Notes: generated by a model from the sequence alone, not told the origin. 64,000 bases of DNA from Lysinibacillus sp. SGAir0095 (GCF_005491425.1 NZ_CP028083.1:1512001-1576000), one strand, 5' to 3'; shown: positions 47,233 through 56,447, counted from the first letter of the stretch. Made by a program: numbers and translations.

Positions 47233-48570
47233 TTAAATACCTAAACCTAAAGAGAATAAAATAATCGCGATAGCTACGCCGATTAATGGTGTGGCAACAG
47301 TTGTTGCTGCGACAGACCAATAAGCATCTTTATGTTTTTCGCCGCAGACGGATTGGATTGTTGTTACAACATATCCATTATGCGGTAAAGAGTCGAGTGC
47401 CCCTGAAGAAATCGCTACAACTCGGTGAAGTGCCTCTTGGTTAACCCCTGCATCCACATAGCCAGGTGCTAATAATGGCAAGGCGATTAACTGACCACCG
47501 GAAGCAGAACCAGTCATTCCGGCAATCACTGAAACAGCTACTGCAGCACCGATTAATGGAGAACCTGGAATGTTAGCCATTGCTTCAACTGCTACGTTAA
47601 AAGCTGGTACTGCTTTTGCTACACCACCAAAACCTACAACGGCCGCTGTATTTCCAATTGCAATAATTGCACCAATCGTTCCTTCAGAAACTGCACCCCA
47701 AGCGTTTTTGAAGTATTTCCAGCTAACGATAAATGTGGCAATAATACCGCCCAGTAAAGCCAGAATTAAAGCGGATTGCTTAAGTGAATCATGGAAAATA
47801 AATGAAATGACTAATACTACCACTAGAGGTATGAATGCCATTAATGGATTTGGTAATGCACGTTTTGTATCAAATGATGGATCTGTTTCACGAGAGACAA
47901 AACGCTCTCCTTTATCCACAGCTTTTTTGATAATACGTTTTAACCACCAATAACCAAAGACAGCCATAAATACCGCAACGAGTGCACTAACTTCCCATCC
48001 TGCATATGGAGTTGTGTCTAGATAATCCATAGGAATCCAGTTTTGAATTTCTGGAGAACCAGCAGAAGTCATGGTAAAAGTAACTGAACCTAAAGCCAAA
48101 GTTGCCGGTATAAAGCGGCGCGGTAAATCTGCTTGCTTGAACAATGAAATAGCCATTGGATATACAGCGAATGCTACAACGAATAGTGAAACGCCTCCGT
48201 AAGTTAAAATTGCACAGGCAATCACAATCGCTAAAGTTGCGTATTTCATCCCCAATTTATCTACCACAAATTTTGCGACGGCATCGGCAGCACCACTATC
48301 TTCCATTACTTTGCCGAAAACTGCACCAAGCAGGAACATCAAATACCACGACATGATGAAACCTGTAAAGCCTGTCATATAGTTTGAAACAAAGTTAGCT
48401 GCTCCTTCTTCAGCAAGCTGTGGAAATAATGGCATCCCTGATAATACCGCCACAAATAGGGCAGATAATGGCCCAACAATAATAATGTTCATCCCTCTAA
48501 GTGTTAACAAAATAAGTAAAATAAGACCACCAATAAGACCGATCATACTTAAAACTACATTTCCATCCAT
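47233..48570 (-). CDS. GntP-family permease, probable 3-hydroxybutyrate/short-chain acid transporter
   Basis: 445 aa with about 12-14 membrane segments, GntP/gluconate:H+ symporter superfamily, like Bacillus YxjC. Segments such as TYGGVSLFVVAFAVYP and GMTGSASGGQLIALPLL are typical. Genes on both sides belong to ketone-body metabolism, so the substrate is probably 3-hydroxybutyrate or acetoacetate rather than gluconate. Of two close ATGs (48576 and 48570) the second fits the AGGGGG site better. Confidence 0.87.
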   Translation of the reverse strand: MDGNVVLSMIGLIGGLILLILLTLRGMNIIIVGPLSALFVAVLSGMPLFPQLAEEGAANFVSNYMTGFTGFIMSWYLMFLLGAVFGKVMEDSGAADAVAKFVVDKLGMKYATLAIVIACAILTYGGVSLFVVAFAVYPMAISLFKQADLPRRFIPATLALGSVTFTMTSAGSPEIQNWIPMDYLDTTPYAGWEVSALVAVFMAVFGYWWLKRIIKKAVDKGERFVSRETDPSFDTKRALPNPLMAFIPLVVVLVISFIFHDSLKQSALILALLGGIIATFIVSWKYFKNAWGAVSEGTIGAIIAIGNTAAVVGFGGVAKAVPAFNVAVEAMANIPGSPLIGAAVAVSVIAGMTGSASGGQLIALPLLAPGYVDAGVNQEALHRVVAISSGALDSLPHNGYVVTTIQSVCGEKHKDAYWSVAATTVATPLIGVAIAIILFSLGLGI

Positions 48571-48592
48571 CCCCATATACCCCCTTTAAAAA

Positions 48593-49252
48593 TTAAATTG
48601 ATACATTCTCCAAAACATTCTCTAAAATTAAATTTGCCTCAGTCGATTGCACAACCTCGTCAATTGTAAATCCTTCAAACACTTCCTTTAATACTAAGCC
48701 CCTTGGTGTCACTTCAATTAACGCTCTTTCTGTGATAATTTGATGAACCACACCCTTTCCAGTTAAAGGTAATGAACACTCACTTTTTATTTTCGCAGAA
48801 CCATCTTTTGATACGTGCTCCATGATGACAATGACTTTTTTCGCGCCGTGGACTAAATCCATTGCACCACCCATGCCTTTAATCATTTTGCCTGGAATCA
48901 TCCAATTCGCTAAATCGCCTTTTTCAGAAACTTCCATACCGCCTAAAATTGCGACATCAATATGCCCTCCACGAATCATTGCAAAGCTTTCCGCACTTGT
49001 GAAGAACGCAGCACCAGGTATCGTTGTTACAGTTTCTTTCCCAGCATTTATTAGATCTGGGTCCACCTCAGCCTCGGTCGGGTAGGGGCCAATGCCAAGT
49101 AACCCGTTTTCGGATTGTAGGATGACTGATTTATTTGGCGATATATGATTCGCTACCAACGTAGGCATCCCGATCCCCAGGTTGACGTAATCACCATCTT
49201 GAATTTCTTTTTCAGCGCGAATAGCAATGCGGTCTCTTATTGATAATGTCAT
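48593..49252 (-). CDS. scoB: 3-oxoacid CoA-transferase subunit B (copy 2)
   Basis: 219 aa. Catalytic Glu in [10 protein letters not shown], then [14 protein letters not shown] and [13 protein letters not shown]. Together with subunit A (13 nt upstream) it transfers CoA from succinyl-CoA to acetoacetate. This is the intact pair of the two in the window and belongs to the operon with gntP and bdhA. Confidence 0.94.
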   Translation of the reverse strand: MTLSIRDRIAIRAEKEIQDGDYVNLGIGMPTLVANHISPNKSVILQSENGLLGIGPYPTEAEVDPDLINAGKETVTTIPGAAFFTSAESFAMIRGGHIDVAILGGMEVSEKGDLANWMIPGKMIKGMGGAMDLVHGAKKVIVIMEHVSKDGSAKIKSECSLPLTGKGVVHQIITERALIEVTPRGLVLKEVFEGFTIDEVVQSTEANLILENVLENVSI

Positions 49253-49264
49253 GTCTAGTCCTCC

Positions 49265-49957
49265 TTAACCATTAAGTACTGTTAATCGTTCAATTCGTTT
49301 TTCTTGGTGTGCCTGCAGTAGCCCTTGCACGTAAATGCTTGGTGTTTGTACTTCGTTTGGATTAATGCTGCCAACTTCAACAATTTCCTCTACTTCAGCA
49401 ATCGTAAATTTTCCAGCTGCCGCCATCATCGGGTTAAAGTTTTGAGCCGTCTTGTTGTAGATCAAATTCCCGACAAAATCTGCTTTTGCTGCTCGGATTA
49501 AAGCGAAATCTGCTACTAATGCAGTTTCTAATACGTATTCTTTGTCATTGAAAGTACGAATTTCTTTTCCATCAGCTACGATTGTTCCCACGCCAGCTGG
49601 TGTATAGAAGGCGGGAATACCAGCGCCACCTGCACGAATTCGTTCAGCAAGTGTTCCTTGTGGGGTTAATTCGACTTCAATTTCTCCAGCAAGAACTTGA
49701 CGCTCGAACTCTTTGTTTTCTCCCACATAGGAGCCAATCATTTTACGAATCTGTTTATTTTTTAATAGCAAACCTAATCCCCAGTCATCGACACCACAGT
49801 TATTTGAAATAATGGTTAAGTCCTTAACTCCTTTTTTGACTAAAGCAAGTATCAATTGCTCCGGGATACCGACTAAGCCGAAACCTCCGACCATTATGGT
49901 AGATCCGTCTTGAATGCTCTTAACTGCTTCTTCTGCAGAAGTGAATAATTGTTTCAT
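49265..49957 (-). CDS. scoA: 3-oxoacid CoA-transferase subunit A (copy 2)
   Basis: 230 aa, full length. [43 protein letters not shown] and C-terminal [17 protein letters not shown]. It provides the intact C-terminus against which the stop in copy 1 can be seen. First gene of the ketone-body operon. AGGAGG precedes the ATG, and a cre-like site with promoter lies upstream. Confidence 0.94.
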   Translation of the reverse strand: MKQLFTSAEEAVKSIQDGSTIMVGGFGLVGIPEQLILALVKKGVKDLTIISNNCGVDDWGLGLLLKNKQIRKMIGSYVGENKEFERQVLAGEIEVELTPQGTLAERIRAGGAGIPAFYTPAGVGTIVADGKEIRTFNDKEYVLETALVADFALIRAAKADFVGNLIYNKTAQNFNPMMAAAGKFTIAEVEEIVEVGSINPNEVQTPSIYVQGLLQAHQEKRIERLTVLNG

Positions 49958-50003
49958 CGATTACATCCTCCTTTTAAAATACAAAACTAAGAAAAAATAG
50001 GTA

Positions 50004-50049
50004 TGAAAACGCTATAATTTGTATTAAAGCAGAATGGAATATTCTATGC
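50004..50049 (-). promoter_or_regulatory. Candidate promoter, cre site and dyad of the scoAB-gntP-bdhA operon
   Basis: TGAAAACGCTATAA (50004-50017) matches 13 of 14 positions of the CcpA cre consensus TGWAANCGNTNWCA. It overlaps a minus-strand -10, TATAGC (50011-50016); 17 bp upstream the -35 place holds TTCCAT, a poor match, so an activator seems needed. A dyad with GAATATTC at its centre (50029-50049) overlaps that -35 and could bind the neighbouring regulator. No -24/-12 sigma-54 promoter was seen. Confidence 0.55.
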
Positions 50050-50153
50050 AATAGGGTGTGTCAAAAATGTGACAACCAGAGTGGCAGGGGTTTTCCGGAA
50101 AATCGGAATTTTTAAAGTGAATTTATTGAAGAGAGTGGAATTTAATGGGATTA

Positions 50154-50196
50154 AAAAATCCGAAATCCCGGATAAGTGTCCAGAATATCGGATTTT
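50154..50196 (-). terminator. Terminator of the AAA+ regulator gene
   Basis: Minus-strand arms AAAATCCGA / TCGGATTTT with a 24-nt loop, followed by Ts; it lies just after the regulator stop. Confidence 0.6.
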
Positions 50197-50199
50197 AGG

Positions 50200-51540
50200 T
50201 CATAAGTTGTGTTTTTTAATTTTTTCATAAAGAGTAGAACGACTAATACCTAGTTTTTGCGCAATCTTCATTTTATCCTTTTCGTTGTCTAGGTGTTCTT
50301 GTAAAATTTGTCCTTCCACCTGAAAGAGCATTTCTTCCAAGGTGCTTGTGCTTCTTGAGAATGTAGTTTTCTGACGGCGAATATGTAAAGGAAGGACATC
50401 AATGGAAATTTGATCACCTTCAGCTAAATGGATAATTGCCTGCATGACATTCTGCAGTTCTCTAACATTCCCTGGCCAATCGTATTGTTGTAAACTCCAC
50501 CAAGCTTTTCGATCGATTTTTATGCCGCGGCGACCTGCCTCAACACTATATTTACTTAAAAAAGTCTGAATCAGCTCGGATAAATCCTCTATGCGATCCC
50601 GGAGAGGGGGGACTTGTAGAGTAATAGCTTGAATTTTGTAAAATAAATCTTCGCGAAAATGTTTGCTTTTTACCATTTCTGCAAGCGAAACGTTCGAGCT
50701 CAAGATAAAACGTACATCGACTGAAATTTCTTCGTCTGTCCCTAGAGGTTGTACTTTTTGATCTTGCAATGCTTTCAGTAACTTTGCCTGTAATGTAATG
50801 GGTAATTCATTGACTTCCTCTATGAAAAGCGTGCCACCCTCAGCACGTTGAATACGTCCTTTCTTAACATCTTGATTTACCTCCCATTTCCCAAAGAGCT
50901 CTTCTTCGAGCAATTCTTTCGGGATGGTGGAGCAGTTCATTTTAACAAAATAGTTTTCTGCTCGATTCGATAAACCATGAATGCTTTGTGCAAACATTTC
51001 TTTCCCTGTCCCGATTTCACCCTCGATTAAAACGGGCAATTTAGTGGGGGCGATGGTTGTAATAGTTTCTTTGATTTTCCGAATCGTTAAAGAACTGCCT
51101 TTAATATCCGCTAAGTTATAAAAGGATTCTGTGTATTGGTTTATATTGGTCTCGATTTGGTCCATTGTTTTTCGTACATGTGAACTTAGCTTTTTCCAAT
51201 CACTCATATCACGGAAGATGACACTCCCGAATGCACCGATGATTTCGCCATCTACAACAATAGGCACTCGGTTAGCAAGCATATAAGTACCCTTGATGTA
51301 ATGTGGTGCAGCGATTTCAGCAGTGCCTCGCTCCATCACTAAATGCATTTCACTATTTTCAATGACATCGGCAACATGTTTTCCAATGGCTTCTTCACGA
51401 CTTACTTCAAGGAAATGACAATATTCATCGTTTATATAAATAATCTTCGCATCCCGATCGACAACAACGAACCATTGAAAGGCCGTTTCCAAAATCTGAG
51501 AGATCACATTTGTCGAAAGCAGCTTCAACCAATTCTCCAT
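50200..51540 (-). CDS. PAS / AAA+ / Fis-type regulator lacking the GAFTGA loop
   Basis: 446 aa, built like a sigma-54 activator: N-terminal PAS domain (about residues 10-115), AAA+ domain (about 150-370) with Walker A GEIGTGKE (174-181), and C-terminal Fis-type helix-turn-helix (IAQKLGISRSTLYEKIKKH). After EELFG (213-217), where sigma-54 activators carry a GAFTGA-containing loop, it has KWEVNQDVKKGRIQRAEGG instead. Walker B reads LFIEEV rather than LFLDE. It probably regulates sigma-A promoters, as TyrR-type relatives do. It adjoins the ketone-body operon, its likely target. Confidence 0.85.
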   Translation of the reverse strand: MENWLKLLSTNVISQILETAFQWFVVVDRDAKIIYINDEYCHFLEVSREEAIGKHVADVIENSEMHLVMERGTAEIAAPHYIKGTYMLANRVPIVVDGEIIGAFGSVIFRDMSDWKKLSSHVRKTMDQIETNINQYTESFYNLADIKGSSLTIRKIKETITTIAPTKLPVLIEGEIGTGKEMFAQSIHGLSNRAENYFVKMNCSTIPKELLEEELFGKWEVNQDVKKGRIQRAEGGTLFIEEVNELPITLQAKLLKALQDQKVQPLGTDEEISVDVRFILSSNVSLAEMVKSKHFREDLFYKIQAITLQVPPLRDRIEDLSELIQTFLSKYSVEAGRRGIKIDRKAWWSLQQYDWPGNVRELQNVMQAIIHLAEGDQISIDVLPLHIRRQKTTFSRSTSTLEEMLFQVEGQILQEHLDNEKDKMKIAQKLGISRSTLYEKIKKHNL

Positions 51541-51809
51541 TTTTACACCTCTTCTCTAAGTTTCTCATTTTAACTATTTTACACATAAAAATGCTCAAAT
51601 TAGTAGAGTAGGGTAAAATTAAATGAAAGGCTTCGGTTTTAATATGTCTAGATGGTAGTGCTAGACTTCTGGTGATTGGAAATTATTAGTAAGGAGTAAG
51701 GAGTTCGTAGTTATTACTATTGAAGTATTCCATTGACGGATATCGTGTTTTACAAAAAATCGTGTTAAACTAAATTGAGAAATTCGATCATTCAAGTAGG
51801 TGACTAAAC

Positions 51810-52079
51810 ATGGGGAAAAAGAAAAAACAAGGTCAAAAACCAGTGGAGCAAGCTTCTTCTCAATCACGAAAAAATGAGGATTCGTTAACATTGCAAGATC
51901 AATTAAACGGCGATATTCTTGCCAAATTAAAGGCAGCTAAGAAAAGCCTGGTTGAAGAAGAGCAAGCAAAAGAGGAAGAACGACAAGCTCGATTAGTTTT
52001 CGAACGCAAACAGCGTGAAAAGAATATGAGCTTTGAAGAATTATTAGACAAATATGGTGATCAAGGCTCGAAGTTTTAG
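51810..52079 (+). CDS. yqkE: YqkE family protein (DUF3886)
   Basis: 89 aa, highly charged, Lys/Glu/Gln-rich with a long helix (about residues 25-75) and the conserved end SFEELLDKYG. Matches the YqkE/DUF3886 family; function unknown. AGTAGGTG precedes the ATG. In Bacillus it neighbours yqkD and yqkF; here yqkF is about 2.7 kb away on the other strand. The 270 bp upstream hold no other gene. Confidence 0.88.
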   Translation: MGKKKKQGQKPVEQASSQSRKNEDSLTLQDQLNGDILAKLKAAKKSLVEEEQAKEEERQARLVFERKQREKNMSFEELLDKYGDQGSKF

Positions 52080-52174
52080 AGTGGGGTAGCACTCCTGTGG
52101 TACGGTTTAAGTCATTTTGACACTCCACCCGGGTCTTGGTCGTTTTCCCAGCTTTTAAAATTCTATGGAAAAAC

Positions 52175-52216
52175 AAGAAAACAGCACTCAGAGATGGGTG
52201 CTGTTTTCTTAAAAAA
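52175..52216. terminator. Bidirectional terminator between yqkE and the permease
   Basis: Perfect 13-bp arms AAGAAAACAGCAC / GTGCTGTTTTCTT, followed by A run (T run on minus); it ends 3 nt from the permease stop. Confidence 0.9.
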
Positions 52217-52218
52217 CG

Positions 52219-53559
52219 CTATTTTATTCTATTCATTACATACGTGAAGATCACCAGGATGAACCAAATTGGCGTTAGCAATAAAGCGGAACGCGTTTCT
52301 TCGGAAATAAACATGATAATGAGGATAGCTACAAACAGTGCTAACACAACATAGTTGATGAAAGGAGTCAAAGGTGCCTTAAATGTTGATCTTTTATGTA
52401 AATTTGGACGATATTTCTTGTAACGAATATGGGAGATTAAAATAATGCTCCATACCCAGATGAAGCAGATCGCACTAATCGTTGTCACTATACTGAAAGC
52501 AGAGTCAGGAATCGCATAGCTTAGCAATGCACCGATTGATACTACTATTGTAGAAACAAAAAGGGCATTTGCCGGAACTGCATTTTTATTTAATTTCCCA
52601 AATGATTTTGCACCTTGCTTATTTTTACTTAAGTTGAACATAATTCGACTCGTCGAAAATAAACCGCTATTACCAGCTGAGGCTGCTGAGGTTAACACAA
52701 CAAAGTTAATGATTCCCGCGGCAATTGGAATACCAACAAGTGCAAATACCTGTACAAATGGACTGTTTTCTGCGCTTAAAACTGTCCATGGATTAATACA
52801 TAAAATGACAAATAAAGCACCAACGTAGAACAGTAAAATTCGCACAGGAATCTTATTGATGGCAGATGGAATATTTTTTCTTGGATTAGCGGTTTCAGCA
52901 GCTGATACACCGACTAATTCAACTCCTACAAAGGAAAAGACGACCATTTGGAAGGAGAATAAAAATCCTGATATGCCGTTAGGGAAGATGCCACCATATT
53001 CCCATAGGTTTCTTACCGACACAACGCCGGACTCTGTTTCAAATCCAATCATTAATAGAACAATCCCGATGACGATAAGAGCGATAATGGTGATGATTTT
53101 TATTAAGGCAAACCAAAATTCTAATTCACCAAAAAGCTTTACAGTTAATAAATTCAAACCTAGTAAAATAACTAAACATGCTATAGCTGGCATCCACTGA
53201 GGAATATCAAACCAATATTTTACATAGTGGCCAACAGCTATAATGTCGGCCATGGCCGTCATAATCCAACAGAACCAGTAAGTCCAACCAGTTACATAAC
53301 CAGCCCAAGGACCAACATAGTCTGATGCAAAATCAGTAAAAGACTGATAGCCTGAGTTTGAGAGAAGTAACTCTCCAAGAGCTCGCATGACGAAAAATAC
53401 TGCCGTTCCGATAATCAAGTAAACAAACAGTATGGAAGGTCCAGCTTTTTCTATCGCCGCACCAGATCCTAAGAATAGTCCAGTACCAATCGTTCCACCG
53501 ATGGCAATTAATTGAACGTGCCGGTTTTTTAAGTCTCTTTTTAATTCACGATGTTCCAT
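52219..53559 (-). CDS. Amino acid permease (AAT/APC family), probably glycine/alanine-type
   Basis: 446 aa with 12 membrane segments. The N-terminus LKNRHVQLIAIGGTIGTGLFLGSG is the amino acid transporter signature; FSFVGVELVGVSAAET is the segment VI region. It resembles CycA/AapA-type D-serine/D-alanine/glycine transporters. The leader contains a glycine riboswitch, which makes glycine (or serine/alanine) the probable substrate. AGGGGG lies 7 nt before the ATG. About 600 nt of leader separates the predicted promoter from the start. Confidence 0.88.
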   Translation of the reverse strand: MEHRELKRDLKNRHVQLIAIGGTIGTGLFLGSGAAIEKAGPSILFVYLIIGTAVFFVMRALGELLLSNSGYQSFTDFASDYVGPWAGYVTGWTYWFCWIMTAMADIIAVGHYVKYWFDIPQWMPAIACLVILLGLNLLTVKLFGELEFWFALIKIITIIALIVIGIVLLMIGFETESGVVSVRNLWEYGGIFPNGISGFLFSFQMVVFSFVGVELVGVSAAETANPRKNIPSAINKIPVRILLFYVGALFVILCINPWTVLSAENSPFVQVFALVGIPIAAGIINFVVLTSAASAGNSGLFSTSRIMFNLSKNKQGAKSFGKLNKNAVPANALFVSTIVVSIGALLSYAIPDSAFSIVTTISAICFIWVWSIILISHIRYKKYRPNLHKRSTFKAPLTPFINYVVLALFVAILIIMFISEETRSALLLTPIWFILVIFTYVMNRIK

Positions 53560-53638
53560 ATATATGCCCCCTGATAGTAAGCGGCCTGCTTTTGTTTTAA
53601 GTTGGGAGGGGATACGAGGCTATAAACTAGTATAATGC

Positions 53639-53730
53639 TGACACTTTTGAGTTTATTCCCGACACTTTAGTAAAAAATCTCGACAGTATCAGCAATATTC
53701 TCGGACAGAATTTAATAGACCGACTTTTTC
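53639..53730. repeat. 21-bp periodic array, CCCGACACTTTT type (locus 2)
   Basis: Cores TGACA (53639), CGACA (53660) and CGACA (53681) are exactly 21 bp apart; GGACA (53703) follows at 22 bp and CGACT (53721) at 18 bp. The unit is the same as at 6779-6870. The array lies inside the leader of the permease gene, between the riboswitch terminator and the start codon. Confidence 0.72.
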
Positions 53731-53820
53731 CATATTATCTGTCAATCCGATAAACCATTTGTTGAATTGTAGCCTAAATCCGCCTAACCAATTATTAAAA
53801 CTAGCAACAATACCTGAAAA

Positions 53821-53853
53821 TAAAAAATGAGATAGGAAGCATTCCTATCTCAT
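53821..53853 (-). terminator. Riboswitch-associated intrinsic terminator
   Basis: Perfect 12-bp arms ATGAGATAGGAA / TTCCTATCTCAT with a 3-nt loop, then TTTTTTA on the minus strand. It lies about 100 nt after the glycine aptamer and 260 nt before the permease start, placed to act as the expression platform. Confidence 0.85.
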
Positions 53854-53949
53854 GACGTAAAAAATAACAAAAAGAAAATAGCAAAAACTATGATTCCATT
53901 AATGACTATATGACAAAAAATAGAATGATCTGTTTTTCTAAGTTGAAGT

Positions 53950-54056
53950 TGTTACTTTTCTGTACTTTTGCCTGAGATTGTGAACCCTTCGGCGTCGCAA
54001 ACAGCGATCTCTCCAGAAATTGCTCCTGCTATAGTCATCCCATAGCAATCACCGCT
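53950..54056 (-). ncRNA. Singleton glycine riboswitch with 5' ghost hairpin
   Basis: Read on the minus strand: TTTCTGGAGAGA, then a GCCGAAGGG segment, then ATCTCAGGCAAAAGTACAGAAA. These are the conserved bases of the glycine aptamer, with TTTCTG / CAGAAA closing P1. Only one aptamer is present; a small hairpin (GCTAT / ATAGC) precedes it where a second aptamer would be, as in singleton types with a vestigial 5' partner. It leads a permease gene, so it would couple uptake to glycine level. Confidence 0.88.
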
Positions 54057-54167
54057 ATAAAATTTTTCACTTTAGAACACTTTTCTCATAAAAGTAAAAA
54101 AACGTTCTTTAAATAAGTGACCAGCAGTTAATCGGATTTTGCGTCTGTTAATCTGCTAATATGTGTC

Positions 54168-54195
54168 ATTATATCAAAAAAATGATTCAAGTCTA
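54168..54195 (-). promoter_or_regulatory. Predicted promoter of the riboswitch-permease transcript
   Basis: Minus-strand TAGACT (54190-54195), 16-bp spacer, TATAAT (54168-54173), about 110 nt upstream of the aptamer. Confidence 0.6.
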
Positions 54196-54249
54196 TGGAT
54201 TTATGAAAAATAAAATTGTTATGAAAAATGACAGAAAATGATAGTGATC

Positions 54250-54286
54250 AAAAAAGAGAACATAACATCGAAATGTTACATTCTCT
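54250..54286 (-). terminator. Terminator after the VanZ-like gene
   Basis: Arms AGAGAATGTAACAT / ATGTTATGTTCTCT (one mismatch) closed by a TTCG loop, then TTTTTTG on the minus strand; it overlaps the stop codon of the VanZ-like gene. Confidence 0.9.
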
Positions 54287-54791
54287 ATTCACTCGCACTA
54301 TTTGGACTTAATGAGGGTCTTCTTATTTTTTGATAGAGAACAAATCCAATCTTAAAGACAATGATAAAAGTGATTGCTCCTGATGTATCAAGGATGACAT
54401 CATCAAAAATACCCGTTCTGCCAACAACAAAGGTTTGACGAAATTCATCTAGTGAAGCTACCACAAAAGTCGTAAGGATTGCAAAGACAACAGCAAACTT
54501 TACTTTAAACTTGCGATACATCAAGTAAAACAAAATTGCAATGAATCCATAGCCGACAAAATGCAATCCTTTTCGAACTAAGAATTCAATGAAATAATAA
54601 TAGCCGCGAGTTTCGACTGAGATGGTTTGCCCCCAATAAGTTACTTCAATTTTGCTTAATAAGTTATAGAAAGGTTGATCTCCCAACGTTTCCTTTAATG
54701 TAGGTACAATTGTTTGCTGTTCGTAGGTCATACTTGAAACACAAAATAATAAAACTAAAACGGTAATGAGCAAGAAAATATATTTTTTCAT
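54285..54791 (-). CDS. VanZ-like membrane protein
   Basis: 168 aa with a signal-anchor segment and four further hydrophobic segments. RKGLHFVGYGFIA and DEFRQTFVVGRTGIFDDVILDTSGA are the VanZ family hallmarks. Its start overlaps the yqkF stop (ATGA). VanZ proteins confer low-level glycopeptide resistance in some hosts, but chromosomal relatives such as this have no established role. Confidence 0.9.
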   Translation of the reverse strand: MKKYIFLLITVLVLLFCVSSMTYEQQTIVPTLKETLGDQPFYNLLSKIEVTYWGQTISVETRGYYYFIEFLVRKGLHFVGYGFIAILFYLMYRKFKVKFAVVFAILTTFVVASLDEFRQTFVVGRTGIFDDVILDTSGAITFIIVFKIGFVLYQKIRRPSLSPNSASE

Positions 54792-55687
54792 CGGTGCTCG
54801 GTATAAATTTCTTTCTTCGTAATTTGTTCGATTGGTGTGAAGTCATGAATAGCTTGTGATTTTTCGTATGCCTTTAAATTTTCTAGTAATTGTTGCATTG
54901 AGCTTGCTCCAATAACAGTGGAGGCAATAACTGGATGACTTAAATTATACGCAAGGCTTAAAGCGTGAATATCCTCATAGCAAATCTGCAGGCTATTGAG
55001 TGTTTCTATTAATTGTTCTTTTGAATAAGTTAAGTAGCCATTCGAACTTTCTACACGTTTTTGCCATTCGTTTGTTAAAAGTCCTTTAGCAATGGAGCCA
55101 CGTGTGACCACGGAAGCATTCGTGTCTGAAATTTCATCAAACCATTCTTCTGAGCGTCGGTCTAATAGACTGTATTGCATCATATTGGAGATACCATGAC
55201 TTCGTTCTAAAAAGGATCTAAATACATTGGGTCTAATAGACGAAATGCCGTATTCTCGAATATAGCCTTCTTTTTTCAACTGTTCAAAGGTTGAAATAAT
55301 TTCATCCCAAGGATCATCAATAGTCCCGCCATGTAGTTGATAGACATCGATATAATCCGTTTGGAGACGCTTTAAGCTCATCTTAAGAGCATTTTCGATG
55401 TGTGATGGGGAAGGGTCCCAATGCCAGCCATCTTCACCAGGCTCCCAACGGTTTCCAACTTTCGTAGCAAGGACTATATCGTGTCGATGCGGTTTTAATA
55501 GTTCTCCCACGATTTCTTCATTTATCCCTTTATCGTAAAGGTCTGCTGTATCAAAATAGTTAACCCCAGACTCAAGAGCTGTTTCAACAATTGGTTTTGC
55601 ATCCGTTAATGATGTTGGAAGAGACATGCAGCCTAAACTAATCTCCGAAATTTCAATTTCGCTTTTTCCAAGTTTTCTTTTTTTCAT
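54788..55687 (-). CDS. yqkF: Aldo/keto reductase YqkF-type
   Basis: 299 aa, (beta/alpha)8 NADPH-dependent oxidoreductase. Catalytic tetrad segments are visible: FDTADLYDKG (Asp, Tyr), LATKVGN (Lys) and YQLHGG (His). VIGASSMQQLLENL near the end binds the cofactor phosphate. Position near nudF and fur matches Bacillus yqkF. It is divergent from nudF with an 82-bp gap. Confidence 0.9.
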   Translation of the reverse strand: MKKRKLGKSEIEISEISLGCMSLPTSLTDAKPIVETALESGVNYFDTADLYDKGINEEIVGELLKPHRHDIVLATKVGNRWEPGEDGWHWDPSPSHIENALKMSLKRLQTDYIDVYQLHGGTIDDPWDEIISTFEQLKKEGYIREYGISSIRPNVFRSFLERSHGISNMMQYSLLDRRSEEWFDEISDTNASVVTRGSIAKGLLTNEWQKRVESSNGYLTYSKEQLIETLNSLQICYEDIHALSLAYNLSHPVIASTVIGASSMQQLLENLKAYEKSQAIHDFTPIEQITKKEIYTEHR

Positions 55688-55769
55688 TTCACAACCCTCT
55701 TTCCTTCAAAGCAATTCATCATTAATGGTACAATGAAAACAATAAATACGACAAGTGAGGGCATTTGAA

Positions 55770-56309
55770 ATGAATAAATTTGAGGAAAAATCACTACGTT
55801 CTAATCCGATATATAAGGGTAAAGTTATTTCATTGAAGGTTGATGATGTATTGTTGCCGAATGGGAAAGAATCGAAAAGGGAAATTGTTAACCATCCTGG
55901 AGCAGTTGCCATCATTTCTATTACAGCTGAGGGTAAGCTTATTCTTGTTGAACAATATCGAAAAGCTCTTGAAAGATCGATTATTGAAATTCCAGCTGGG
56001 AAATTAGAGCCCGGTGAGAGTCCAGCGCTTACTGCAAGACGAGAATTAGAAGAAGAAACAGGCTATGGATGTCATGAGCTTCAATATTTACAAACCTTCG
56101 CAACATCTCCCGGTTTTGCAGATGAAGTGATTCATTTGTTTGTTGCGAAAGATTTATATAAAATAGAGGAAAAAGCTGATCTCGATGAGGATGAATTTGT
56201 AGAACTATTAGAAGTGACTATAGAAGCAGCAGAAGAAATGGTAAAAGAGCAAAGAATTTTTGATGCAAAAACAGCTTTTGCTGTACTTTGGTTAAAAGCC
56301 AATCAGTAA
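55770..56309 (+). CDS. nudF: ADP-ribose pyrophosphatase (Nudix)
   Basis: 179 aa. The complete Nudix box GKLEPGESPALTARREL continues as EEETGY, fitting Gx5Ex7REUxEExGU, and the preceding VEQYRKALERSIIEIPAG is typical of ADP-ribose hydrolases. The ATG at 55770 is preferred over GTG at 55755 because AGTGAGG lies 9 nt upstream of it. Order nudF - membrane gene - fur - xerD follows Bacillus. Confidence 0.94.
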   Translation: MNKFEEKSLRSNPIYKGKVISLKVDDVLLPNGKESKREIVNHPGAVAIISITAEGKLILVEQYRKALERSIIEIPAGKLEPGESPALTARRELEEETGYGCHELQYLQTFATSPGFADEVIHLFVAKDLYKIEEKADLDEDEFVELLEVTIEAAEEMVKEQRIFDAKTAFAVLWLKANQ

Positions 56310-56447
56310 AAAATTGATTTTTTATAACCATAAGGAAATATAAGATTTACGGCAAAAAATGATAGATTTTACGAAAAATCTGAACTAGTTTAAGAGTAAT
56401 AATGATAGAGAACGAGCATAAGATGTATCATCGAAAGGAGAATGCTT

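Noticed and set aside
49958-50100. Sigma-54 promoter before scoA copy 2
   Set aside because: No TGGCAC-N5-TTGCA-like sequence on the minus strand; a sigma-A -10 overlapped by cre fits better.
53560-54284. T-box leader for the permease
   Set aside because: No T-box sequence was found; the conserved bases are those of a glycine aptamer.
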